Source of the DNA: Selaginella moellendorffii
Taxonomy: Eukaryota; Streptophyta; Lycopodiopsida; Selaginellales; Selaginellaceae
Reading direction: 5' to 3'
Assembly: GCF_000143415.4 (NCBI RefSeq)
Contig: NW_003314263.1
Span: 2,358,041 to 2,422,040 of the forward strand
DNA length: 64,000 bases
Shown: in pieces, positions 20,006 through 31,064 of the stretch
Position numbering within the stretch: the first letter of the stretch is position 1
Layout of the letters: the number at the start of each line of letters is the position of its first letter
Program-made: the position numbers and the translations under genes
Notes under the pieces: generated by a model
The model's database searches: none
Told to the model about the DNA's origin: nothing
What the model saw: only the letters and a program-made list of their open reading frames with translations

Positions 20006-20323
20006 GCATTATTTCAATATACAAATGGCATAATGCAAGGATATGGGTACTTCACCAGTTAGTATAGCATGAAGCAAACTTTAGGCTTTCACTTCAATCT
20101 CAAGAGTTAGTCTTTGGTCTTTGGGATAAACTCAAAAACTTATTAAATATTGAATGGCACTAAATTGTAAATTTGGATGTGAGAATAACACTTATGAGCA
20201 CTAACTCCATATATTCAACCATTCCATGCAAAATAGTGTTGGACAAATTTTAGCACAATTTCAACATACCTGTAGTTTAATGCAAGGAGATGGGTACCCC
20301 ATTGACTAGTATAGGATGAAGCT
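20006..20323 (+). repeat. Imperfect direct repeat pair
   Basis: A block of about 70 bp at 20006-20076 (TAATGCAAGGATATGGGTAC ... ATAGCATGAAGC) recurs at 20250-20323 (TAATGCAAGGAGATGGGTAC ... ATAGGATGAAGC). No coding content is seen. It is probably part of an old repeat. Confidence 0.6.
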
Positions 20324-21149
20324 TGGGTTTAGAGGCTAGATGTAAAACAACCTAGCAATGGCTAAACTAATGTCCCAATTGGTTGGCCATGCTTCCAATT
20401 AATATTCCTACTATATATTGGAACGTTTTCATTTTGTTTTTAGTTAATACATCCTATTATAGAACTTGAGTCACTTAGTCAGATGATAGAAAACGGTCTT
20501 GCTAGTTCCCTTTGTTAGTCCCTTTTTTTCAAGTGTTAGTAAATTATATTTAGCCAGATGAGCATATGAAAGGAATTTCTAAGTGTCTATTTAACTACTT
20601 AGCCTAATTTATTAGTTCTCTAATTTACTCTGTCTTGAACTAGCTTGACAAAAACCCCTACAATATGGAGTTTAATCCCTTAATACTCATTACACTCTTG
20701 CTATTATTCCTCACGTGTTGATCCCATTTAAATCCCATTAACTATTTATAAAAAGTGTCTAGATCTGCTAGTGAAGTATATTTACAAAATGTAGAGATTA
20801 TCTTGAACACGATAATACAAGGGTTCCAAATGTATAATAGGAAACAAACCTAAGATACTATTTGGCCCCCTACTAGGTATTTTTAATCTTGAATTGGCGT
20901 GAAATCTCTTCGATCGCTTCCTGGACAACGATATGATCTATAAGACTATATACAACTCTTTGAGCTGCATGTACAAAGGAGAGAGCTCAATCCTTTGATC
21001 CCTTCTCTGGTGAAGTGACCTGTGGTTTTGTCTTTTGGAAAATACGCAAGCTCTATACCATGTTAGTTAATGGAATATTTATATCTTTATGTTATACCAC
21101 CAGTATACTTAAATAACATCAGATTCTGTTTAACTCTATTTTATGTGCT
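20324..21149. other. AT-rich intergenic DNA
   Basis: No gene is seen. On the - strand, TGGTATAGAGCTTGCG near 21045-21062 resembles a retrotransposon primer site after an LTR ending TTAACTAACA. A following frame reads VQEAIEEISRQFKIKN, but no Gag or Pol motif confirms an element. Confidence 0.4.
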
Positions 21150-21365
21150 AATATTTGCATTGAGATGCTAGATGCTCTACAACTATTTTAATATTGCTCC
21201 ATGTTCCTATCCTTTTGCTCTTTAAATATGCACTAGAGAGTTATTTTATGCTCTTATTTCTTTATTCCTTTGTTGTACATTTGGGAGTTATTCTATGCTC
21301 TTGTTCCTCACTCCTTGGATATATGCTTGAGAGTTTGGTTTTGTCCCTTTGTTCAATGGCCTAAG
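21150..21365 (+). repeat. Arm 2 of a diverged inverted repeat
   Basis: Partner of the arm at 19690-19990. It ends where the decayed element A LTR begins. Confidence 0.5.
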
Positions 21366-21810
21366 TGTAAAGAACTAACTCCCCGATGTGTCATATGCTA
21401 AATGATCCATGAAATCACAACTGGAACAATAAAAATTTTACTCCAAGATTGAGTTCAAGACCACATCTAAGATAGAGGTTGAGACCAAGTCTGAGATCCA
21501 AGATCAGGTCCGAGACCAAGTTTGAGATTAAGTTTGAGGTTGAGTCCGATTAAGTCCAAGATTAAGTTTGAGACTAAGTCAGAATACTAATATAGGTCAT
21601 ATGGTGAAAGCCTCAAGTGATTGTGTTCACAAGGGGGGGGGGGGGGGGGGGGGGGGTTTGGGGGTCTCGTCTCACTTGATGATAAACCCATTGATCAAAA
21701 AATCAAGTTTACTAGTAGCGTGGAAAATAATATATGCTATAATTGAGGTGAAGTGGGGCATTTTTCAAGAGAATGTCCCTACCTAAAGAAGGCCAGAGTC
21801 AATTGTTAAG
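21366..21810 (+). mobile_element. Decayed relative of element A (LTR fragment joined to gag fragment)
   Basis: TGTAAAGAACTAACTCCCCG at 21366 matches the LTR start of element A. Diverged short repeats, then AATACTAATATAGGTCA and GTGAAAGCC, continue the match to a G run of about 25 bases. After that, 21700-21800 matches the zinc-knuckle part of element A gag (TATGCTATAATTGAGGTGAAG ..., against 5909-5970). Most of the LTR and the capsid region are missing between the two parts. C-to-T and G-to-A changes dominate and stops are present. Confidence 0.8.
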
Positions 21811-22542
21811 GTGTAGCATCTCGATCCTCCTCTCTATGGCTCTACTTATGTCCTAAGCTCTTTCTCTGTAGCTTTAGCTCAAGACATAAAACATAAAACC
21901 CTTGATATTTCACTGTCACGAAGTTTTTACACAACCATTTCTCTCTCTCAAAATGCCTATGGCTGCAACAAGCAACCATGGTGGATCGTCATAAGCTCTA
22001 ATATGGCAAGAATCCATAACCAAGCTAAAGAAATCTAATGCCAAAAGCTGATAATTACTACAAGTGATAAAAATAAGAAAAGACAAAGGAAAAGAAAAAG
22101 AAAAAGTTGAAAAGGTGAAAAGAGAAATAAATTTTGAAGTTCTAGGTTAGAGAGAAAACCATGTGGGAAAAATTTAAGCTAGAATTGGATGCTCAAGTTA
22201 AGAAAATTGATAAAAAGAGAAAAACAAGGAAAAAGAAGATGAACAAAGGGAAAACAAGGCATGAACTTGGACTTCAGCCTTACTAATCTCCATACTTCCA
22301 AAAAGTTCCTTAAACAAGCCCAACTCATCCCCAAAGTTCCATAGAAGAATGTGAAGTGGAGTGAATGCATTGCAAAGTGAGGGTATGAGTAGAAAGAGAT
22401 AAAAATTGCAGCCTAAGAGGTGATAAGATGGATGGAATAGAGGCCACATTGTTGTAAATGATAGAAAAGAGGACTATATGTGATGTGATGTAGTAAGACT
22501 AAAAGTAACAGATAATATGCCTTTGGGATTTGATAAAGAGCG
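21811..22542. other. AT-rich flank of element D
   Basis: No gene is recognised. The last five bases GAGCG (22538-22542) are the target duplication of element D. Confidence 0.5.
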
Positions 22543-22903
22543 TGTCAGGAATCCCCTAATTCTTGCCACATTCCTAACTCTTGCCGGATTCCTGACCTGC
22601 AGACCACATTCCTAACTCTCGAGACACTTCCCTATTCCTGACTCTCGAGACACTTCCTGATTCCTGAGTCTCGAGCCACATTCCTGATGATGATGTGGCA
22701 CCTCCTCGACCTCAGCTATGTTTAGGCCGTCCTCGATCCAAGAGTGGTGGAGCTTCATCAACCTATAGTATATATAGGTTAGCCTTGTTCCATTTCTCCA
22801 CAATCTGAATCAACGCCAGTCTAAGGCCTTTTTTTTGTTTCCACTAGCTTTTCTCTTTGTCTTTTTGCATTTTCCAGTCTTGATCTTGTTAGGGGTCTTG
22901 ACA
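22543..22903 (+). repeat. Left LTR of element D
   Basis: It has TG...CA ends. It holds two copies of a 26-bp unit of the type CTCGAGACACTTCC(C/T)(T/G)ATTCCTGA, a TATA box and the start of the predicted transcript. Confidence 0.93.
22768..22813 (+). promoter_or_regulatory. TATA box and RNA start of element D
   Basis: TATATATAGG (22769-22778) is followed about 25-31 bases later by CACAATCTGAATCAA (22799-22813). That is where a plant TATA promoter would start the RNA. The same arrangement is in the right LTR near 35645-35695. Confidence 0.7.
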
Positions 22904-22920
22904 GTTTGATTCAGATTGTG
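22904..22920 (+). promoter_or_regulatory. Self-priming primer-binding site of element D
   Basis: TTGATTCAGATTGTG (22906-22920), two bases after the LTR, is the exact reverse complement of 22799-22813, 15 of 15 bases. In Tf1-type elements the RNA 5' end folds back on such a site and is cut by RNase H to prime reverse transcription. Confidence 0.8.
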
Positions 22921-23005
22921 TTTTTTCGTTTTTTGATTTAGCTCATTTTGATTGTTTGATTACCTTTGCCTTTTTTTCCCCCTTTTTTTTTCTTTCTTCT
23001 TGCCA

Positions 23006-23977
23006 ATGGAGTCTCCAAGCCATCCTGATTTCTTTGCTGAAGTCCTTGCAAAAATCCAGTCTGAGAATACCGAGCTGAAGGCGACCCTTCTTCGCATGCA
23101 GCAGGAGCTTGCTTCACTTTCGGCTCAAGGATCCAGCAAAGTTCCTGAACCGAAGGTGAGCTTCCCGGCGAAATTTTCAGGCAAGCGTTCGGAGCTTCAC
23201 GGATTCCTGAACCAGATGGAGTTGATCTTCGCACTTCAACATCGGCGGTACCCTACTCCCGAGTCTCAAATCGGCGCGATTGGGACGTTGCTCAAAGGTG
23301 CAGCTTTGTCATGGTTTTCTCCTCTTCTGGAGAAGAGCATGAAAGGGGTCGTGGTTCCAGAGCTGATGGATCTTCAATTGTTCAAAGAGAAGCTCGAAGC
23401 ATGTTTTGGCGACACGAATCGGGTTCGGGCTGCTACCACAAAGATGAGACGTCTCTCTCAGGGGTCTCGTCCTACCTCGATCTACGCTGCAGAGTTCCAA
23501 CTCCTTGCTTTGGACACTCAGTGGGATGAGCGGGCCCTGATTGACCAATTTCGTTTCGGCCTCAACAATAGTGTCAAGGATTTGTTGCTCACCATGCAGG
23601 ATCCCGAGGACCTGTCGGATGCCATCAACAAAGCTGTTCGATGTGACAATCGTCTCTTTGAACGTCGTCAAGAAAGTCGCCGCGCCGCTGTTTTTCCGTC
23701 CCAGACTCAGGAATCCCAGCTTGAGTCTTCGGGGCATACTCCTGAACCTACTGCTCCGGTTCCGATGGATATTTCTGGTACTCCCCGACTCATTAGAGGG
23801 AAGTTGAGTCCTGCTGAGAAGCAACGTCGAATATCTCATAATCTTTGCCTCTATTGTGCTGATCCTAATCACAAAGCAGCTGTATATCCCAAGAACCCTC
23901 CTCGACTGCTCGAGTTCACTCTGCCTCAAAGTCCACCTCTATTGCAGTCGGGAAACGACCCTGTCCAAACAGAGTAG
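23006..23977 (+). CDS. Element D Gag
   Basis: From the ATG at 23006 ([18 protein letters not shown]) there are 323 codons. An N-terminal coiled-coil-like stretch is followed by a capsid ([19 protein letters not shown], then [10 protein letters not shown]) and a region with [20 protein letters not shown] before a single zinc knuckle. The knuckle reads [14 protein letters not shown]: the last Cys is replaced by Tyr (TGT to TAT), so zinc binding should be lost. After the knuckle the residues to the TAG at 23977 look out of frame. The other frame gives a better pol linker ([20 protein letters not shown]), so a one-base indel near 23890 probably split an original Gag-Pol fusion. Confidence 0.8.
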   Translation: MESPSHPDFFAEVLAKIQSENTELKATLLRMQQELASLSAQGSSKVPEPKVSFPAKFSGKRSELHGFLNQMELIFALQHRRYPTPESQIGAIGTLLKGAALSWFSPLLEKSMKGVVVPELMDLQLFKEKLEACFGDTNRVRAATTKMRRLSQGSRPTSIYAAEFQLLALDTQWDERALIDQFRFGLNNSVKDLLLTMQDPEDLSDAINKAVRCDNRLFERRQESRRAAVFPSQTQESQLESSGHTPEPTAPVPMDISGTPRLIRGKLSPAEKQRRISHNLCLYCADPNHKAAVYPKNPPRLLEFTLPQSPPLLQSGNDPVQTE

Positions 23978-25188
23978 GAGCTGTCTGTTTGGACTCCCCG
24001 AATAAAAATCACTTTTCTTCTTTATCAAGCTCCTCACCACCTTTCATCAAAGCCACCACCAATTCCCGCAACTTCCGCGTCCTATGTCTCCTTTCTTTCA
24101 CCAGACTATCAGGACTCAAGGCTTTGGCGTTACTGGACTCGGGTGCAACTTCCTGCTTCATGGACACGGACTTTGCTGCTCGACATCACGTTCCTCTTTC
24201 TCCTACCATACGGGATTTGAGGGTTGAAGGCATCAGCGGGCATTTTGTGTCTCCATCTTCTGGACTTAGGGAAACGTTGCCCGTTCAAGTACACATCGGG
24301 TCCACCGTTACCGATATCGCCTTTAACATCATCAACAGCAAGTCCTCCTCTGTGGTGCTCGGTCTTCCTTGGTTCCAACTACATCAGCCTCAGATCTGTT
24401 GGAAGGAATTACAGCTCATCTCTCCCACGGCTTCCCCTGCTGTTCATCGAGTCCGAATCAGGAAAAGTTCCCTAAACTCAAATCGGGGTTCTGTTCCTGA
24501 CTCTATAAAGTTTTCACCCTCTTCTTTTTCCTCTCTTCCATCTTACACTGGACTATATCCTCGTCTCATCATTCCATTTAGTCGTATGCCTCCTCCTATC
24601 TCCACAATCACTATGAAAGAACTCCTTCATGAAGAACCTCTTTTTCTTTTTGCTTTGCATGTTTCTCCTGTCAGTCTTCCTGAGAAGTATCATGATTTTG
24701 GGGATGTGTTTGACAAGAAAAAAGCTAGTGTACTGCCTGTTCATCGGCCTTATGATTGTCCCATTGATTTGCAGGAAGGAGCGTCACCTCCGTGGGGGCC
24801 TATCTACGGGTTATCCCCGTCCGAGCTTAAGGCCCTCAAAGAGTATGTGGATGAGAACCTTGCCTCGGGCTACATTCAGCATTCGCAGTCCCCGGCTGGA
24901 GCGCCTGTTTTCTTTGTCAAGAAGAAGGATGGGAGCTTGCGGCTAGTCATCGACTACCGAGGTTTGAACAAGGTGACTGTTTGGAACCGTTATCTGCTGC
25001 CCCTGATCTCGGACCTGTTGGAACGCCTCGGCGGTGCCCGCTTCTTCACCAAGATCGACCTTCGTGGAGCATACAACCTGATCCGGATCCGGCCTGGTGA
25101 TGAATGGAAGACTGCGTTCCGAACCCGCTATGGCCACTTCGAGTACACTGTCATGCCATTTGGCTTGACAAATGCTCCAGCAGTTTTC
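23893..25188 (+). pseudogene. Element D protease and first part of reverse transcriptase
   Basis: The open frame includes a retropepsin ([13 protein letters not shown] at about 24125; VVLGLPWF at about 24355) and the RT fingers and palm ([44 protein letters not shown]). It stops at 25188, inside RT before the catalytic YLDD motif, where element C is inserted. The same frame resumes at 32868 with QHMANDVFREFL. Confidence 0.9.
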
Positions 25189-26968
25189 TGTGAGACACAA
25201 AATCCCTAGGCCCCAAAGTGGAGCCGGAAGGGCGCCACATGGTAGTGGCCGAAGCGAGAGCCAAACGAGCGTAACACGTTTGGACCAAAAGCTCCGACTT
25301 GAAAAGTCAAGAGCGGGAGTGGAACTCCCAACGAAGTGCTCGAGGAACGAGCACGAAGCGAGCAAAAGGCGAGGCTCCAAAAAGGGACCCAAAAGGACCA
25401 ACACATGACACATGGGAGTGTCCGAGATGGACTCGAGTTGGAGTCCGAAGTGGAGTCCGAGATGGACTCGAGTTGGAGTCCGAAGTGGAGTCCGAGATGG
25501 ACCCGAGTTGGAGTCCGAAGTGGAGTCCGAGGTGGACCCGAGATGGACCCGAGTTGGAGTCCGAAGTGGAGTCCGAGATGGACCCGAGATGGAGTCCGAG
25601 ATGGAGTCCGAGATGGAGTCCGAGGTGGACCCGAGATGGACCCGAAATGGAGTCCGAGATGGAGTCCGAGGTGGACCCGAGATGGACCCGAAATGGAGTC
25701 CGAGATGGAGTCCGAGATGGACCCGAGATGGAGTCCGAGATGGAGTCCGAGATGGACCCGAGATGGACCCGAGATGGAGTCCGAGATGGAGTCCGAAGTC
25801 GAGACCGAGACCGGGACCGAGACCGGGACCGAGACCGAGACCGAGACCGAGATTGGGACCGAGACCGAGACCGAGGCCGAGGCCGAGATCGAGCCCGAGC
25901 CCGAGTCCGAGTCCGAATCCGAGTCCGAGTCCGAGTCTGAGTCCGAGTCCGAGTCCGAGTCCGGAGCCTGAGAGGGTGAAAGCCCAAAGCGTTCGTCTCC
26001 CAGACCCTGGGGGGTTTGGTGAGCTCCAAAAGTATAGTAGGGGGGAGGACTGCAGTGGAGCCAGTTTGGCCAGGAAAGGCCAGTTTGGCCCAGGAAGGCC
26101 AGACCCAGTGTTGGGTGATGAACTGACCACTGGGAAGTCCAAGACTAGAGTGAATACGGACCGACAAGCGGGGTAGCTTGGTGAAGTGTTCAAGAGCCGG
26201 CTCTAGTTCCCCCGGGAGATCGACTGGCCGATGCTCCCAGTCCAAGTGTGGGTGGCACTACCTACTTGGATACCAGGCGTGGCTCAACGGAACCTCACTC
26301 TAAGCCCATGGCTAGAGCACCTAAAGGCGATAGGTGGGGAGAGTACCCAGGTGGCTCGCGTAAGGCCACGGTGTTCCGAAATGTTGTCCCAAAGGCCCAG
26401 ACTGTGGAAAGGAAGAGGAGCAGTCCTCTGGGGTAGTGACCAAGGACACAGTCATGTGGTGGGGAAGTCCCAGAGGACCGTGGGACTTAGGGGTCGGGCC
26501 TGTGGGCCTCGATCCAGTGGCAGTGTTGGCAAACACGGCCAGGGGCAGAAAGGGACTTGGTAGGAACTGACAAAGGGACTTTGGGGAAGGCAATTCCCCA
26601 GGTCTGTGGGCATCCTAAGGATGCTAAGGAGTGGATCTAGGATGACCCCTCGTGGACACATGGCCCAGTCTTGGAGAGACGAGGTGGTGATGCAAGTGGT
26701 GTTGAACCACTAGTGCAGCAAAGGTGAATGGGCATGGCCTTAGCGTAACGGGCCGAGATGTCAGTGGTACCTTTGGGTGTCGGTCTCAGGACCGGACACG
26801 TGGAGCACTTGGACCAGGTGCAAGTGTGGAGTGGCATGGATGCCATTCTTGGGGCTAACAAGTCCCAAGTCCTGAATTGGACTGATGGAGGTGGTGAATG
26901 AGACTCCTCCAAGTGGTCGGAGGTGTGGTTAAGTGACTAAAGTAGAATGGAAAATTTAGTCGCTTACA
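25189..26968 (+). repeat. Left LTR of element C
   Basis: Long LTR with a satellite block at about 25420-25970. It shares with the LTR of A the motif GGGTGAAAGCCCAAAGCG, CTCCCAG before a G run, CCAAAAGTATAGTAGGG, and the end CGCTTACA or GGCTTACA. Long open frames across the satellite block on both strands are repeat artefacts. Confidence 0.93.
25420..25972. repeat. Short tandem repeats in left LTR of C
   Basis: The block starts with 18-30-bp units built from GAGTCCGAGATG and GACCCGAGATG, passes to GAGACCGAGACC units and ends with GAGTCCGAGTCC units. The right LTR copy (31300-31862) has the same order but about 18 bp more of the last unit type. Confidence 0.85.
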
Positions 26969-29452
26969 ATTTGGTATCGGAGCTGTTCCTTAGTCCGACT
27001 TTTATTGGTGCTCAAGTATATCACCACTAGTGTTGGCATCGGAAGGTCTGAGGAGTGGGCCTATCCTTGAGGAGTAGCAAGTCGGGAAGACATGGCTCTC
27101 CATTACAGTTCATGTGTGAACTTGTAGACGAGGTGGTGGATAGAAAAGGGCCAATAATGGAACGACTTTGGGATCTTGGGAACAGTGCAAGGTTTTCCTC
27201 ATTGAGTTGAGGATGTGATCCGGATGAGCATTTGTCTCAGCAAATTGGCTAAGGTTGTTGTGGTAAACAACTAAAGTTGGGATCACGGGAAAGATAGAGA
27301 CTCTAAAACAATAAAGGAGTCACAAGATTATCCTCATATAGTTGAGGTTGGTGCTCATGAATGTGAGACCAAAGGTAATGACCGTGGAAGGTCAAATACG
27401 GAAGAGGACTCAAGTCCTTGAAATGGTAGTCGGGGCTACCTTTAATAAATGCTGGAACAACCCAAGGAGTTGGGGGGTGTACTTAGAGATGAGTGGTATT
27501 CTCATCGCATGGACAAGTAGTCCTAAGGGGCAAAAGTTGCCCCCAGAGAACAAAATCAAGTGTCGGAGTAACACTTGTGAAAATAGTCCTTTTGAGTAGG
27601 ACAGGAATGCAAGAAGTGTATTCCAGTGAGCTAGTGCCTCACAAGTAAGACCTTACGGGTCTGTGGATTAACCAAGTCCAAAACTGCTGGATGACTCAAG
27701 TAGAGTCAAGGGATGGTCCTAAAAGGACTGATGGAAGCATTTGGACTGAGGTGTGTTGTACCCCACAAAGGATGGAGGGGGATCATAGGATCCAAGGATG
27801 AGAACAGAGGGTATCTCATCGATGGCAAAATGTGCCATGCTAAAGTTATGGGAAAGGTGTTCCTAGAAGAAAACAACTTTGACATAAAGTTATGTGTGAC
27901 CTCTATGGGGCAGTGCTAACGGATGGTTGGCATGAGAAAGAGTAGTGTTGGTCTTGGCAAAGACTTAGACACGAAAGGGAAATGTCATAGAGGTAGGCTC
28001 GTGGAGCCGATGGTGTGGAGACACTAAATGTGCCAAGGTGTGATACCTTGAGGCTATGTTGGTGGGTTCATGAGAACCCCTTGCCAAAGGAATCCCAATG
28101 GAAATGGGAATGGCATAGCCTAAGCTGCAGAGCATGCAGTTGGAGTGTGGTGACCCAGATAATGATGGAGGTGTGAAAGCACCAAGCAATGAGTTGTAGG
28201 ACTTGACAACTATGAGGCAACTAAGCAAGAGGTGCAAAATAACTGGTTAAACGGGTAGAAGGTAGCTACCCAAGACTTCTTAATAGCATAAGGAAGTTGG
28301 ATATACCCTTACGGGGGATAAGTTGCTTGGGTTGCGATATAGTAAGTCAATGTCATAAAAGGAAATACTCATTGTCAAGAAAGCCATCATTGGGACACCC
28401 AGACACTCTAGAACACCAGAAGGTGGTGTTTGATGTCGCGAGGGCAATGGATAAAGCCCAAGGGACTAAGTCCCTAGCGAATGATGGATAGAAGGTGCTA
28501 TCCAAATGTCCAAGGTTGCGGAGACAGGAGAGGACTGTCTACCCGAGTTGGACAAAGCCAAAAATGGAATTTTGGCAAGGCTAGTGATGGGCATGTAAAG
28601 GCCCATAAGCAACAATGTAATCCCAGTGTGTGGGATTATAAGGTGAGCATACCCGGATTGAGGAACCACTCCCTAGGCTATTGGGTAGGTTCATCCCTAA
28701 GAATACTTGCTAAGGCATGATAGAAAGTGCAAAGCTATCCTCCCGGTCTGGAGGAGAATGACCGAAGGAAAGGTGTGAAGCCAAAAGCAAGTAGTATTGG
28801 GATGGAATCGAACCATAGAAATCAAAGGGCATATCCAACAGTGGTTATGAAAGTTGGGAGTGGAGAATCAAGAGGGTGCTCGAGGATGTTGTTGCTAGCA
28901 ACCGTGATGCCATGGAGAGTCTAAAATATGGAATTATCCATGTTAGACTATATGGCAACTATAAAGCTTGCGAAAGGGGAGGCCTTAGCAAGCTGAGGGA
29001 CAGAGTTCCTTCAAGGTTCCCAAAGACGATTCTAGGTAGCATAGTACCTAGAAAGGCCAAGTGTAAATGGTTCATGGAACGCGCGAAATCAGAGTGGCGC
29101 AGCAGAAGCGTGGTCTTGGAGCTTGCCATGAGGCAAGGTTATCAAGGTTAGGGAAGTAGTTCCCGAGTGTTCAAAGAGAGGGCTTTGAACGAAAGTCGAT
29201 GGTCAAGGACTTTCACGCTTATGCAGGAACCATGTTACAATGGTCGGAGGACTTGCCAAGTGAGATTGGCACGTCAGGGGAACAAAGACCCTAGTTGAAG
29301 GTGATAACTTCAAAAAGGGTGGGCCATGGGGCCGAGCATGGAGGAGTCCATGCATGATCACAGACATGTCAAGTGAGAGGACTTGGCAGTGTGGAGGAAC
29401 TAGGTTCCTAAGCTGTGATCTGTAGCGCGCTTTAAAAATAGGTTGGTGCACC

Positions 29453-29670
29453 GGCGTGGGGAGTCACGCCAGGCATCTAGTGTGATGCCGTCCGTAGATG
29501 CATATACGGAGGTTGGGTTCGAGTCCCGACCCTCTAGTGCTTGGGTTCGAGTCCCAAATCACTAGGGCGTGGTGATGGTTTGGAATATGAGGACACTCAT
29601 ATTTCGGTGGTCATGGACTCTCAGTGGGGAGACTGGTTTGGGCACACCGCCAAGCGAGGGATGCCTCAGA
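29453..29670 (+). other. Structured RNA region of element C, copy 1
   Basis: Hairpins in the same order as in element A: GGCGTG/CACGCC (29453-29470), GGCATC/GATGCC (29472-29489), CCGTA/TACGG (29492-29509), a T-arm look-alike with loop TTCGAGT (29511-29531), and a second T-loop (29541-29556) within a CTAGTG/CACTAG clamp. Then come a 10-11-bp stem with GACA loop (29581-29606), CAGT/ACTG and TTTGG/CCAAG. Stem bases differ from A but pairing is kept. Confidence 0.7.
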
Positions 29671-29750
29671 GTCGTGATGCACGGTTAGATTGCTTAGTGT
29701 GAAAGCTCAGCATATCTAACTTGAACACTTTGGTGCAAGTGGCACCAAGG

Positions 29751-29850
29751 TCGTGGTGAGTGAGATGGGGACACCTAATCTCAGTTGCTATGAACCCTTG
29801 GCCGTAAGGGCTAGCTTGGGTGCACCGCCAAGTGTGGGGGATGCCCCCGG
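29751..29850 (+). other. Structured RNA region of element C, copy 2 (3' half)
   Basis: The last three hairpins recur: a GACA-loop stem (29761-29783, one bulge), TTGGCC/GGGCTAG, and CTTGG/CCAAG with the invariant loop TGCACCG-like part. It ends GGGGGATGCCCCCGG, as in element A. Copy 1 and copy 2 are a diverged tandem duplication. Confidence 0.65.
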
Positions 29851-31064
29851 GGTTATAGTCAACAACTTGGAGGTCTAGAAAACCAAGTACCTCTTGGCAA
29901 CTCTGTTAAGGTGCCAAGGTGAGATCACTAGGTGATCTTATGGCCAGAAAAGGACAAGGTCCTTGGTTGGCTAAAGAATGAAGTTCCTGGTTCAAAATGT
30001 TGAAATTGAACTGTTTAAGGTGGTGTGGCTTGGTCGTGATAACCAAGTGGGAAGAGCACCTAAGGGAAATAAACTATGTCCGTGTGATGGCATAGTGAGT
30101 CCGAGGAAAGTAGTCTCTATAAAAGACCCATGGGAGGGTCACGAAGTTGGGCCGTGGATAGAGCCCATAGCAGAAGATGCTAAAGAGACGTACTAGGGGT
30201 GAACATCCTCCGGACTTGGCAAAGAAGAGTCTTTGCTATGGAACCGAAACAATACCTCAAGGAGGGAGGTAGAGATTCGATGTTGCTTGGTGCAACAATC
30301 AACGGATAGGAGCAAAAGATGAGTGGCCAAGATAGGGCCGTGGAATCCCTTGGAAGGAATCCAAGTGACGAAGTTAGGCGAGGAACACTAATGTGTTGGA
30401 CGCTAACAAGTTGCGGGAAAGGAAGTGTGTTTCCAAGGAGGGATTCCGAATTGCTCCGATTTGGCAAAAGTGGAAGCTCCAAGGGAGGGAGCGGTAAGGT
30501 AGCCAAATGATAGGGCGATGAACAGCCCTAGCACAAAGTATGATAACTGGAACTTTGGCACGAAATAGAAGAGAGGATGATGGTGCCCTCGAGTAGAGAA
30601 CTTCCTAGGATGGGAAGTGGAGTTGCACAAAAGGTGCAAGGCAAGGTGTCGGAGACACCTAGGAAATTGACTCCAAGAAGTCAAAATTCAAAGTTCCAAA
30701 GTGCAAAGGTTATATCGATGGAAATTGAGACTACTCGAGAAGGAGTAGTGGGATTGACTTAGAGAAGGGTCTCTAAGAGGTTTAGCGAGAACTAAACCAA
30801 TAAAAGGAGAGAACCACTCCTTGTGGTCCAATCAGTCTCTAAGTTGGGGAGACTACCCTCCTTAGAGGATAGGCAAGGCATGGTGAGCCTTTGGTGTCAA
30901 ACCATTGAGGCATATGCAAAAGGCATGGTGAGCCTTCAATGTCAAACTATTGACAAATATTGGCTAGGTGCCAAGGATGGAAATGGTAACACATACGAGT
31001 GTTACTTTACAAAATGGTTTACCGTTCGATGAGGACATCGAACTTCGTCTATGGGTGGTGGAGT

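Larger units (their letters stand above)
26969..31064 (+). other. Noncoding interior of element C
   Basis: The primer site TGGTATCGGAGC is at 26972. The following 4 kb has only short open frames and many AGG/GGA-rich, TTGG- and CCAAG-containing stretches. No retroelement protein motif is found on either strand. The 3' end (29450-29850) carries the structured RNA region shared with element A, and ATGGGTGGTGGAGT (31051-31064) is the polypurine tract. Confidence 0.8.

Noticed and set aside
20880-21065. Ty1/copia-type element on the - strand
   Set aside because: A primer-site-like string and a short frame are present, but no Gag, RT or integrase motif and no confirmed second LTR.
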